A stretch of DNA of 64,000 nucleotides from Emticicia sp965283955 (GTDB taxonomy: Bacteria; Bacteroidota; Bacteroidia; Cytophagales; Spirosomataceae). Each line of letters starts with the position of its first letter. Position 1 is the stretch's first letter. The translations under genes were made by a program, and so were the position numbers. The stretch lies in contig CBDIQW010000001.1 in NCBI GenBank assembly GCA_965283955.1, positions 1,550,001 to 1,614,000 of the forward strand. Direction: 5' to 3'. Positions 47,658 to 57,209 of the stretch are shown in pieces. Below the pieces are notes generated by a model. The model saw only the letters and a program-made list of their open reading frames with translations, had not been told where the DNA came from and did not search any database.

Positions 47658-48161
47658 ATGAGAAATTTATCTTCTTTTTGTTTCCTGTTTTTAGTATCAA
47701 ATCTACTTTTGGCACAAGCTAAAACCCCCGATGAAATGGCGGTTGATAAGCAGGTCGATGCTTTGATTGCGAGTTGGAATAACCACAATTACGATGATAT
47801 TGCCAGCTATGCCACCGAAGACTGCGACTGGGTAAACGTGGTAGGAATGTGGTGGAAAAACCGTCGTGAGATACAGTACGCTCACCAAGTTTTTCACGAA
47901 GGAATGTTTAAGAATGTTACGCTAACAAAGAAAAGCGTTCATTTTAGGTCTGTCACGAAAGATGTGATGGTAGTGCATTTGTTACAGCGAGTGGGGGCTT
48001 ATACTTCGCCATCGGGTACTTTTTACCCAGAATCCGATAATTTAAAACTGCTGGTTTTTGTGAAAAAAGCAGAAAAATGGCTCTTGACGGCCGTAGAAAA
48101 CGTGGTTGTGGTGGAGCAAGCCCAACGGAGTAATCCTGTAAATAAAATGCCGAAGCAATAG
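47658..48161 (+). CDS. Secreted SnoaL/DUF4440-type protein
   Basis: About 167 residues from the ATG at 47658 (MRNLSSFCFLFLVSNLLLAQ signal peptide); a TTG 6 nt upstream is less likely. The mature part has the NTF2-like cone fold pattern of DUF4440/SnoaL proteins: VDALIASWNNHNYDDIASYATEDCDWVN at the start and a closing beta-sheet (KLLVFVKKAEKWLLTAVENVVV). Such proteins bind or isomerise small molecules; no catalytic residues can be assigned. It lies downstream of an AraC-type regulator gene that probably controls it. Confidence 0.75.
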   Translation: MRNLSSFCFLFLVSNLLLAQAKTPDEMAVDKQVDALIASWNNHNYDDIASYATEDCDWVNVVGMWWKNRREIQYAHQVFHEGMFKNVTLTKKSVHFRSVTKDVMVVHLLQRVGAYTSPSGTFYPESDNLKLLVFVKKAEKWLLTAVENVVVVEQAQRSNPVNKMPKQ

Positions 48162-48253
48162 TAAAGAATGTCGATTTTTTACCACTAAAATATGCCGCTG
48201 ATAGTCAAACTTTGTATCGTAATAATTATCGAACCTAATAAATCAAAAAAACG

Positions 48254-48814
48254 ATGCAACGCAGAAACTTCATTCAGGCTACTTTGGCCGCTTTTCCAGT
48301 AGTGGCCAGTCAGACAAAATTGACAGACGGAAATCGCTCCGCAAAAAGTTTTACGGTAGAGGCAGGGAAAGACCGATTTAATCAACCAATCAAGTATCGA
48401 GGTGTAAACCCCAACGATGTGAAGATTTCAAGCAAAGACACCGACGGACAACTATCCGTTTTTGAGTACGTTGGGTTTCAGAAAATTGGACCACAACTGC
48501 ATGTTCATTTCGACCAAGACGAGGTATTTTATGTGGTAGAAGGCGAGTATTTGTTTCAAGTAGGCGACCAACGCTCAACACTAAAAGCGGGTGACACGAT
48601 TTTTTTGCCAAGAGCAGTGCCGCACACATGGTTGCAATTGACCGATAAAGGCAAATTGGTTTATTTTTTGCAACCAGCGGGCAAAATGGAGGAGTTTTTC
48701 AAGAAAATGAACGAACTGCAAGGCCCACCAACTCCCGAACTTGTGCAACAAATTCATCAAGCTCACGGAATGAAAGTGGTTGGACTCACCCATTTCTTTG
48801 TAAAAAAGAGTTAA
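48254..48814 (+). CDS. Cupin-domain protein with twin-arginine-like signal
   Basis: A 186-residue protein whose N-terminus (QRRNFIQATLAAFPVVAS) looks like a twin-arginine export signal. The cupin barrel has the metal-binding motif 1 as HVHFDQDEVFYVVEGEY and motif 2 as DTIFLPRAVPHTWLQL, so the His/His/Glu/His metal set is present. It could be a dioxygenase, isomerase or binding protein for a small molecule. An AraC-type regulator follows 30 nt downstream, consistent with a small inducible cassette. Confidence 0.8.
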   Translation: MQRRNFIQATLAAFPVVASQTKLTDGNRSAKSFTVEAGKDRFNQPIKYRGVNPNDVKISSKDTDGQLSVFEYVGFQKIGPQLHVHFDQDEVFYVVEGEYLFQVGDQRSTLKAGDTIFLPRAVPHTWLQLTDKGKLVYFLQPAGKMEEFFKKMNELQGPPTPELVQQIHQAHGMKVVGLTHFFVKKS

Positions 48815-48844
48815 ATTTGGTTATCAATTAAAAATCATAGAGTT

Positions 48845-49675
48845 ATGCCATTCTTTTATGATTTACAGCCCAGTTTCGCTCTTCGTCAGCACGTACGCAT
48901 GTATCGGTTTATGCACTTGTCATTTACCGATAGCACTTTGCCGCCTGCCAAAGCCTATCCACCTCGGCCAGAAGTGACCCTGAGTTTCTATCCAAGAGAC
49001 TCCGAAAAGGTAAGCTATGAAGATGGCCGAGTGCTACCTTCGGTGCGGTCGGCATTGATTGGGCAGCAAAGTGTAGTGAGCCACAGGCACGTAGGCAAGG
49101 AGTTTTTGATGGTGCAGGTGGTTTTTCAACCTGGCGGCTTGTTTCGACTGACTGGCATTCCGACGATTGAATTGAATAATCAGTATTTCGATGCCGAATC
49201 GGTTTTGGGAAATGAAGCAAAGGCTTTAAACGAACGCCTGACCAATATCGAAGATTATCCGAAGATGATTCCTGTGGTGGAAGAATTTTTGTTGAGTTTG
49301 GTCAGAAAATCTGCTTACGAAATTCGCCCGATTGATAAAGTAGGAATTGCTATGCTCCAGAATGTCAATAGTTATTCGCTCGATTGGTTGGCCAAAGAGG
49401 CTTGCTTGAGTGCCAAACAATTTGAACGAAATTTCAACGAACGCATCGGTATCAACCCCAAATATTTTGCTCGTATCATCCGATTCGATAAGGTTTTTCG
49501 CATGAAAAATGCCTTCCCGAATAAAGATTGGCTCAGTATTGCCCTCGATTGTGGCTATTACGATTACCAACATTTGGTGCGAGATTATAAAGAATTTACA
49601 GGAATGACTCCTGCCAATTTTTATATGCGTGATACGCAATCGCCTGAGCGTAAGTTCGGAATCGTTGAAGTCTGA
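48845..49675 (+). CDS. AraC-family transcription regulator (copy 2)
   Basis: A 276-residue regulator of the same architecture and length as that at 46729. The N-terminal sensing domain contains LQPSFALRQHVRMYRF and VVFQPGGLFRLTGI. The C-terminal AraC helix-turn-helix pair reads LDWLAKEACLSAKQFERNF and SIALDCGYYDYQHLVRDYK. The residues of the two paralogues differ widely outside these motifs, so duplication is not recent. It probably responds to a compound related to the cupin and DUF4440 substrates. Confidence 0.87.
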   Translation: MPFFYDLQPSFALRQHVRMYRFMHLSFTDSTLPPAKAYPPRPEVTLSFYPRDSEKVSYEDGRVLPSVRSALIGQQSVVSHRHVGKEFLMVQVVFQPGGLFRLTGIPTIELNNQYFDAESVLGNEAKALNERLTNIEDYPKMIPVVEEFLLSLVRKSAYEIRPIDKVGIAMLQNVNSYSLDWLAKEACLSAKQFERNFNERIGINPKYFARIIRFDKVFRMKNAFPNKDWLSIALDCGYYDYQHLVRDYKEFTGMTPANFYMRDTQSPERKFGIVEV

Positions 49676-49874
49676 TTCTGTGCCTTTGTTGTTTACCCCA
49701 AAGCTGTGTAGTCTGCCCCTTTTTGCTTTTTAAGCCCTGTTTTTACTACTAATTTTGACCTAAACCCTACATCTAATGACCGTGAATATGTCATGAAGTA
49801 GGGCTACTAAACTTTTGTCTGTGAGTATTCAAAAACACAAATTGTGAACGCATAAAATCATAATTTTTTATACC

Positions 49875-51263
49875 ATGAAAAAAATAATACTACTCTCATT
49901 AATGATTGCGATGAGGTTTGAGGGATTCGCCCAGAGCGTTGAACTTCGCCCGAGTCAAGGAATCTCTGTTCCGCAATTTACTACGGCATTTATTGATGCC
50001 CTCACCAACCAGCCTAAAGGCACAGTGGTTTTCGATAAAGATTTAGATATAATGAAATATTGGAATGGCACAGCCTGGATAAGCCTAACCATTGGTGGTG
50101 GTGGCTCAGGCGTAGGTTGGGTCGAAAACGGTATCAATCTTGAAAATACAAATACTGGAAATGTCGGAATTGGTCTTACTTCCCCTACTGCTAAACTTGC
50201 CATTAACGGAACAGATACTGAAGGTTCATTATCTATAAAAGGCTCTCAATATACCACTCATTTCAATCGTCCAGAGAATATTTTTCAAGAAAATACTTAC
50301 ATAAGAGGAGGAACACCATCATCAAATGTTATAATCGGCGATATTGGACAATACGTAGGAGTGGGTTTATCGAATCCTGACTATTTATTAGATGTGAGTG
50401 GAGAAGCTCAATTTAGAAGCGGTATTAGAGCCAAAGGGGCTACTACTAAGTTTTATGATAATGGTTTCAGTGGGCCAACATTTTATGACGGAGGTCTTAC
50501 GCTGATAAATAATGACTTCAATCTTAACCAGCGAATGAAGCTCGACGGGAGTAATATTCAAACCTTTGCCCGTAATGTTGGCCCTAATACCATTGATGCA
50601 GTTTCGGGTATGGTATTAAATCCTTTTGGTGGAAACGTGGGCATCGGTACAAACTTTAGTCCGCAATACAAACTTCATCTTTATGCAACGGGTGAAGAAT
50701 TGGTAAAAATTGATGGTACCAATAGTTTAGTTATTTTCCATGACCGTACCTCAAACGCTCAATACGGCTTCTTTAGAGCATGGACAAAAAATCCTTTTAA
50801 TCCCGCAGGTTTGTATGGTTTTGAAATCGGAACACCCCCAATAGTGGGTGGAGACCCTGCTAAACATTTAATGTTTTCCACAAACTATGCTCTTCGTATG
50901 GTTATTAGAGATAATGGAAATGTGGGCATAGGAACCACTGACCCTGGAGCCTATAAATTGGCCGTGAATGGAAGCATCAAAGCACGAGAAATACGTGTGA
51001 GTAATCAAAATTGGGCGGATTATGTATTTGATGAAAAATATGCTCTAATGCCATTATTTGAGGTAGAGAACTATATTCATAAACATAAGCATTTACCCGA
51101 AATACCTGCGGCGGCGATTATCGAAAAAGAGGGCATTGACATGAGTGAAATGCAGTCAAAAATGATGGCGAAGATTGAAGAATTGACACTCTACATCATT
51201 GAGCAAAACAAACGAATCGAAAAGTTAGAAAAAGGAAACTCAAAAGCACTAAAACGTAAATGA
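49875..51263 (+). CDS. Secreted tail-fibre-like surface protein
   Basis: A 462-residue protein with a signal peptide ending FAQS. Residues about 30-75 carry the module VPQFTTAFIDAL ... KGTVVFDKDLDIMKYWNGTAWISL, which is also at the N-terminus of the beta-propeller proteins downstream. The middle is a repetitive beta-shaft with NVGIGxxxPxxKLxxNG units. The C-terminus (AREIRVSNQNWADYVFDEKY, then a coiled coil with MSEMQSKMMAKIEELTLYI) matches the trimeric end domain found in Bacteroidota proteins related to phage tail fibres. A trimeric surface fibre is inferred. It overlaps the next gene by 4 nt (ATGA). Confidence 0.75.
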   Translation: MKKIILLSLMIAMRFEGFAQSVELRPSQGISVPQFTTAFIDALTNQPKGTVVFDKDLDIMKYWNGTAWISLTIGGGGSGVGWVENGINLENTNTGNVGIGLTSPTAKLAINGTDTEGSLSIKGSQYTTHFNRPENIFQENTYIRGGTPSSNVIIGDIGQYVGVGLSNPDYLLDVSGEAQFRSGIRAKGATTKFYDNGFSGPTFYDGGLTLINNDFNLNQRMKLDGSNIQTFARNVGPNTIDAVSGMVLNPFGGNVGIGTNFSPQYKLHLYATGEELVKIDGTNSLVIFHDRTSNAQYGFFRAWTKNPFNPAGLYGFEIGTPPIVGGDPAKHLMFSTNYALRMVIRDNGNVGIGTTDPGAYKLAVNGSIKAREIRVSNQNWADYVFDEKYALMPLFEVENYIHKHKHLPEIPAAAIIEKEGIDMSEMQSKMMAKIEELTLYIIEQNKRIEKLEKGNSKALKRK

Positions 51264-54147
51264 AAAAGATACTATTAGGCTTACATTTACTTTTAATAAC
51301 GTTTGTAAGCCAAGCTCAACAACAACGAAAATTTTATGAGATTAAGGCCGATGCCGAACGATTCTTTGAAGGTCAGAAAAAAGAACAACTCAGAACAACA
51401 AATAATAATACCAATGATGAAGGTGAAGACGATGATGGCGATTATAATAGATATAAACGCTGGGAATGGTGGGCCGAACGCCATTTGGATACCAAGGGGT
51501 ATGTATTGAATAGTGTTGCTATGAGTAAACTCGCAGCCGAGAAAGTTAACTCAGATATTCAGAATGCAAGAATAAAAGGTGCCGAATCGGTTGGTGGAAA
51601 TTGGCAAAATTTGCCTAATGTACCTTATTCTACTGCCATTGGAGAACAAGCAGGTATGGGACGTGTGAATTGTATTGTCGAAGTTCCAGGAACACTAAAT
51701 GTACTGGTGGGTACATCAGGAGGAGGTGTGTGGTATGGACAATTCACTAATTTGGGTTACACTTGGATACCTCTCTCCGATGGTATTCCGCAAATGGGTA
51801 TTGCCGATATTGTAATTAATCCTAATAATATTAGTGAGATTTACATACTTACGGGTTCAAGCTACGGGGAGGTGGTAGTGGTATCGGAACAATCAACGGT
51901 AGTACAAATGGAAGTGGAGGAGGGAACTCAATAGGAATTCTTAAATCGACTGATGGAGGTTTGAATTGGAGTGAAACAGGAATGAGATTTCCAGTAGATT
52001 CGAGCCGCATAGGGTATAAACTGATTGCCGACCCTACAAATTTCAATCACATGGTTTTGGCGTCAAATAATGGTATTTTTATGACCCAAAATGCTTGGCA
52101 GACTGTTTCGAAAGCTCTTTATAGTAGTACATCTTCTACTCCTGCAAATATTGGAGGTGGGCTTTGGTTTGATGTGAAATTCAAACCTAATGATGGAAAC
52201 ACTATCTATGCCTCATCTACAAATGGTATTTGGCGAAGCACTGACGGCGGCATAACATTCATTCACCGATTCAATATACCTAATGGAACAAAGAATGATG
52301 CCTGCCAAAGAGTAATGCTGGGAGTTACTCCTGCTAACAGTAACTTGGTTTATGCACTTGCAGGAAATTCAAACCCTGCTTATGACCCACCAACTCCACC
52401 ACCTAATTTTAATACAGGTTTTGTAGGACTCTATCGCTTCTACTGATGGGGCTGATAGTTTTCAGCTTCGGCTCAAATTCTCCGAATATTTTAGGAAACG
52501 AAGTCGATGGTTCATTTGGTTCGTATTATTCAACTTGCCAGCTATGCTTTGTGTATTGCTGTTTCGCCAACCAGATGCCAATCGAGTTTTTGTTGGTAGC
52601 TTAAATGTTTGGGAATCTACAAATGGTGGTTTCAACTGGGTAAACCGTTCTGATAATAAAGCAGATTTTGATGATTTCAACTTATGTAGCATGCTGATAT
52701 TCATTTTTTACAATATTATGGAGCTACGGAAATATTTTGCGTGGAAATGATGGTGGCTTTTTAATTACACCATCAATAACAATACATGGAGTTTTTTAAG
52801 TGCGAACCTCAATAATACCCAAGTTTATAGAATCAGTATCGTTAATCAAGCTAATTTATTATACAGTGGGCGAGTGGTTTATGCTGGCTCACAAGACAAT
52901 GGACAACATCGCTGGACAAACGCTGGCTTTGTAAAAGTTGCTGGGGGCGATGGTATGGATAATGCCATTGCGGCGGCTAATGGTGGCGAAATAGTTGCAA
53001 CACTCCAGAATGGAATTTTATTACATTCTGGAAATTTTGGAAGTTCTTTTAGTGAACCCTCAACAGTACCTTTTGAACATCGACAAGGAGCTTGGATAAC
53101 ACCTTTAGTACAGCATTGTAGTGTACCTGATTTAGTATATGTGGGTTACCGAAACTACTATTATTCAACCGATGGTGGAGACGATTTTGATGAAACAGTT
53201 GTTACGGGTTTTTCCAATCCAATTACAGCAATGGCACAAGGCAATTATTCTACCTTAAATCAGCCAAGTACCAATGTTGTATATTGCGTGACCAATACAT
53301 CAACCAGTAGTGGGGCTTCATGGCGACTTTTTCGTTTTGAAAATGATTTGGGAGTGTCAAAGCAAGATATTACTGGGCCTTTTAATAACAATATCATTAC
53401 TTCGATAGCTACTGACCCAAATAATTCTCGATATGTTTTCGTAACTCTGGGAGGATACGATGCTACTCGAAAAGTATTTTTTAGCAGTGATAAAGGTGCT
53501 ACTTGGACAAATATCACGAATAATCTACCAAACGTAGCTGTAAACTGTATCGCTCTAAAAACAGGTGGAAGCTCGGGGATTTATATCGGAACTGATATTG
53601 GCGTTTTTCATCGATTTAGTTATGCTGGTGGACAGCAATGGACACTCTATGGAAATAAACTGCCAAACGTTGCAGTAACAGACATTGAGCTTGATGTACC
53701 AAACAACGAAATTTTTGCAGCAACGTATGGCCGTGGTATTTGGAAAAGTGATTTATACACGCCTTGCCCTCAGACAGTGACACATAGTGCCAATACAGTT
53801 GGCCAAGAGTATTATGAGGCCTCGGGTACAATTATTTCTACGGCTACTACACAAGGGGTATCGGCACGAAAGTAACCTACAATACGGGTACTGAGATAGT
53901 GCTCAGCGATGGTTTTTTTGTAAAAGAAGGAAGTGCCATGTATGCTTATGTATCGGGCTGTGGTAATGCCAGTGCAGATGAGCAATTTTTGAGAAAATCA
54001 ACCGATGCTGAAACTCAAATGCAGGTAGTGGAGAAACTGGAAACGCCTACTAAGATTACTACTCCTACTTTCCCACAAAATATAAAAATAGATAGTCAGG
54101 ATAAGAAGAATAGAGGAAAATTGGGAATTAAAACACAAAAGCGATGA
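51260..54147 (+). pseudogene. Secreted VPS10/sialidase-like beta-propeller protein, many frameshifts
   Basis: A protein of roughly 960 residues if restored. A signal peptide ending SQAQ is followed by an acidic segment (DEGEDDDGD). Beta-propeller repeats with the Asp-box-like phrases STDGG and GLYRSTDG, GNDGG and STNGGFNW follow, in the manner of sialidase/VPS10/xyloglucanase-like proteins. The end (VTYNTGTEIVLSDGFFVKEGS ... GCG) resembles the stacked-strand C-terminal domain. The frame is broken about ten times between 51866 and 53855: losses at G4 51866-51869 and the T5 of GGCTTTTTAA near 52760, insertions near 52450-52720, and a loss in G4 near 53850. Coding sense continues in shifted frames throughout, with no nonsense substitutions noted. 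It overlaps the previous gene by 4 nt. Confidence 0.7.
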
Positions 54148-55634
54148 GGCTAACGCATCTTATTTTTTCTTACTTGGAGCATCGCAAATCGTGGCTTCAA
54201 TCCGCCACAATTTCGAGCAGTAATTTACAGCTTCCAAGTCTGTCGAGTTCGCAGATAAATGCTATCGTTTCTCCACAAAAAGGCATGATAGTTTTTGATA
54301 ATGGACTCAAAACCTTACGCACTTTTGATGGTATAAAATGGGGAAGCGGAAATGCCCAAAGCTCCAATTTTGAAAGCCAAAATATGGTACTTTTTAGAGG
54401 GAATGTCAATAATCATGACAATGTGTTTGACATGAAAACCGATACTAACGGCAATGTGTATGTGCTAACAACGTATCGTGGAACGGTTACGTATGGTAGC
54501 CAGACATTTACTAATACCCATCCGCTTTTGTATTTTGTTGCTTTGGTTAAATTTAACGCTGATGGACAAATACTTTGGGCAAACGATTTGGGCAATGCTA
54601 CGAGCTATGGGCCATTATCGGTTGATAATTCGGGAAATGTGTATGTGGGAGGGAATAAGTTTTTGTCAAATGGTACACGTGAAAATGCCAACGATTTGCC
54701 TTTTTCAAAGCCAACTTTCGCTCCAAACGGCAATTCCTATGGTTATAAGAGAATCGAGGGGTATAACCAAACTATCAATAATGTTACGTTTGGCTGTCCA
54801 AACGGTACTAACCCACCTAACAATAATGGAATCTTTGCCTACGATGCCAACAAAAATTTACTTTGGGTAAAATATGCTTGTGCGGGCGATATTATCATTG
54901 ATGGAACATTTACTGATGCCTCCAATAATTGCTATTTCACGGGGTACTTTTATAATGGAAGTTTCGATTTCTCAAATGGTACAGACCCTACGGCTGTCCT
55001 TTCAACTGTCAACAGAAAACACTTTGTGGGGAAAATAGCCGCTAATGGCACTTTTCAATGGATAAAATCTTTCCAAAACATCAGAGCCAATAGCATTGAT
55101 GATGCCATCACTCATGTGTCACTTCACCGATTCGATGCCGAAGGTAATCTCATACTTTTGGTGGGTTTCAATTCCAATGACCTCTATTACAATGAGAGTG
55201 TTATCGTAAACATTAATTCTTGCGTCAATTCGCCACTTTATAATACTTATGGAAACGGAATCGAACTCAAGATTAATCCCGCAAATGGTTCGCTGATTTC
55301 AACACAGCAGGGATATGCAAGTTCGGGGTATTATTCGGAGCAGCAAACCATGATTTCGGCCGATAATATCTACAATATCAATGCGTTGTCTTGTCCGTTG
55401 AGCAATGAGGTCTGTCCAACTACTTTTCCACAGGTAATTATTCTCAAAAGAAACAAAGCAAGCGAAATAGTCTGGACAACTAAAACCAAAGCAACGCTCA
55501 ACGCAATAGCCACAGGCACAGGAAAATCAGTCTGGATTGCGGGAAGTTTTCCTACGGGAAATCTCACTTTTGGGTCGGCTTCACTGACTACTTCACGACC
55601 ATCTTCCATGTTTTTGCTCAGAATAAAAGAATAA
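54144..55634 (+). CDS. Secreted beta-propeller (SBBP-type) protein 1
   Basis: A 496-residue member of a four-gene paralogous array. The N-terminal module LPSLSSSQINAIVSPQKGMIVFD ... KTLRTFDGIKW precedes ~400 residues of propeller repeats with DTNGNVYVLTTY, DNSGNVYVGG and SWKxxP-like blades. It ends MFLLRIKE. The signal peptide is scrambled between about residues 9 and 18 (SYLEHRKSWL). Adding one T to the T6 run at 54163-54168 and removing one T at 54196-54197 gives FFLLGASQIVAQ, a normal signal peptide. Two compensating indels are therefore likely. It is 6 nt from the next gene. Confidence 0.75.
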   Translation: MRLTHLIFSYLEHRKSWLQSATISSSNLQLPSLSSSQINAIVSPQKGMIVFDNGLKTLRTFDGIKWGSGNAQSSNFESQNMVLFRGNVNNHDNVFDMKTDTNGNVYVLTTYRGTVTYGSQTFTNTHPLLYFVALVKFNADGQILWANDLGNATSYGPLSVDNSGNVYVGGNKFLSNGTRENANDLPFSKPTFAPNGNSYGYKRIEGYNQTINNVTFGCPNGTNPPNNNGIFAYDANKNLLWVKYACAGDIIIDGTFTDASNNCYFTGYFYNGSFDFSNGTDPTAVLSTVNRKHFVGKIAANGTFQWIKSFQNIRANSIDDAITHVSLHRFDAEGNLILLVGFNSNDLYYNESVIVNINSCVNSPLYNTYGNGIELKINPANGSLISTQQGYASSGYYSEQQTMISADNIYNINALSCPLSNEVCPTTFPQVIILKRNKASEIVWTTKTKATLNAIATGTGKSVWIAGSFPTGNLTFGSASLTTSRPSSMFLLRIKE

Positions 55635-55639
55635 ACGCC

Positions 55640-57205
55640 ATGAAAAAACTATTGATATATCTGACATTAAACATCATAATAAACTTCTTCATTGGTGGCT
55701 GGGGCGACCGACGCTTCGGGGCTTTCGGACAGAGTACATTTACTCCCAATAATATGCGTTTACCAAACCTTACAAGTAGCCAAGTTTTGGCAATTGGTTC
55801 ACCGCAAAAAGGTATGATGGTATTTGATACCGAAGCCAAATGTATTAAATACTTCAACAGTATCGAATGGATTTGTACGAGTTCTGCCAAAGGAATTACA
55901 CCGAGTAATCAGTCGGCAAAACGAATGGGTAATAATTCAAATGATGATATTGGTATTTGCCTTGCCACCGATGCTGCTGGAAATATTTATGTCGCAGGCG
56001 ATTTTTGGGCGACAGCCACCTACGGAAGCTATAATTTTACGTCTTATGACGCAATTTTGCAGCAATCTACTATGGGGGTTTTTATATTGAAATTATCTCC
56101 CGATGGCTCAATAGTTTGGGCGGTTTCTGAGGCAGGGGCAAATTTGATTGATTTAGAAGTAGATGCCTACGGAAATATCTATTTTGCTTATTTTCAGCAA
56201 TATGCCACCGCACCCAATAATATTGTACACGTAAATCGGGTTCAACGCCGAAATGCCAACGGCACTTATGGTTGGCGAGTAGATTACACCGATTTTGTGC
56301 AAGTAAAAGAAATTGGCGTTACTAACGGCCTCATGATTTTTGTGACAGGCATTTATACAACTTCGATAGGTTTCAATACTACTACCTTAAATCATATTGG
56401 ACAAGATGATATTTTTATCTTGAAATTATCCTCGCTTGATGGGAGCGAAATCTGGGCAAAACGAGCGGGTGGAATTGCCAACGACCGCCCCGAGAGTCTC
56501 GAAGTTGAGGGCGAGAATTTTTATCTTACGGGCAGTACCAACGGCTCGGCTAATTTTGGTAATAATGCCACGACCAACAATGTGACGGCCATACTCCAAA
56601 ACGATGCTTTTATTGTGAAATATAATACCGATGGAAATGTATTGTGGCAAAACCGAATCGGCGGAAACAGCGATGACATTGGTCGTGATGTAGCCGTTGA
56701 TAATCAGGGAAATGTCTATTTGGTTGGTACTTACGGCGGTTCAGCGATATCAGTCGATAATTATTCCAATACCACCCAAGACCCCGATGGTTTGGCCAAA
56801 GGAGCGTTCATCGCCAAGTTTTCATCGGCAGGAGTTTTGGTGTGGCTCAATCACGCTGGCCGAACGAATGAAGAGGGCGTCATTTTTCTGAATATATCGG
56901 CCAATAATTCTGGGAATTGTGTGGTGGCAGGGGCTTTCCAGAAATGTGTGAGTTTTGGCACAAACGACCTCACAACAGTCGGTAAATTAGATGTTTTTGT
57001 AGCAAAATACGACTCAGAAGGCAAAATTGATTGGATAACAAAAGGAGGAGGTGCAAATATCGACCGATGTCTGAGCATTGCCTACACGCCTAACGGAATC
57101 TATGCCACTGGACATTTCTTGCAGTCGGCTTCTTTCGGTGGCACATTATTGACCTCTACAAGTGGCTCGCAAAGAGGATTTTATCTCTACAAAATCAAAG
57201 AATAA
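55640..57205 (+). CDS. Secreted beta-propeller (SBBP-type) protein 2
   Basis: A 521-residue paralogue. The module LPNLTSSQVLAIGSPQKGMMVFD ... KCIKYFNSIEWICT follows the signal peptide; then come blades of the form DAAGNIYVAGDFWATATYG, ILKLSPDGSIVWA and VDNQGNVYLVGTYGG. It ends FYLYKIKE. The signal peptide contains an unusual charged stretch (GGWGDRRFGAFGQ) where paralogues have a simple AQ. The underlying DNA is G/C-rich and ends GGGGCTTTCG, like the repeat copy in the next gene, so a repeat insertion is suspected. Likely a surface or secreted scaffold; no enzyme motif is seen. Confidence 0.75.
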   Translation: MKKLLIYLTLNIIINFFIGGWGDRRFGAFGQSTFTPNNMRLPNLTSSQVLAIGSPQKGMMVFDTEAKCIKYFNSIEWICTSSAKGITPSNQSAKRMGNNSNDDIGICLATDAAGNIYVAGDFWATATYGSYNFTSYDAILQQSTMGVFILKLSPDGSIVWAVSEAGANLIDLEVDAYGNIYFAYFQQYATAPNNIVHVNRVQRRNANGTYGWRVDYTDFVQVKEIGVTNGLMIFVTGIYTTSIGFNTTTLNHIGQDDIFILKLSSLDGSEIWAKRAGGIANDRPESLEVEGENFYLTGSTNGSANFGNNATTNNVTAILQNDAFIVKYNTDGNVLWQNRIGGNSDDIGRDVAVDNQGNVYLVGTYGGSAISVDNYSNTTQDPDGLAKGAFIAKFSSAGVLVWLNHAGRTNEEGVIFLNISANNSGNCVVAGAFQKCVSFGTNDLTTVGKLDVFVAKYDSEGKIDWITKGGGANIDRCLSIAYTPNGIYATGHFLQSASFGGTLLTSTSGSQRGFYLYKIKE

Positions 57206-57209
57206 AACC

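Noticed and set aside
9753..51263. Tail-fibre-like proteins as evidence of a prophage
   Set aside because: No capsid, terminase, portal, integrase or lysis genes accompany them; such proteins are common secreted surface proteins in this phylum.
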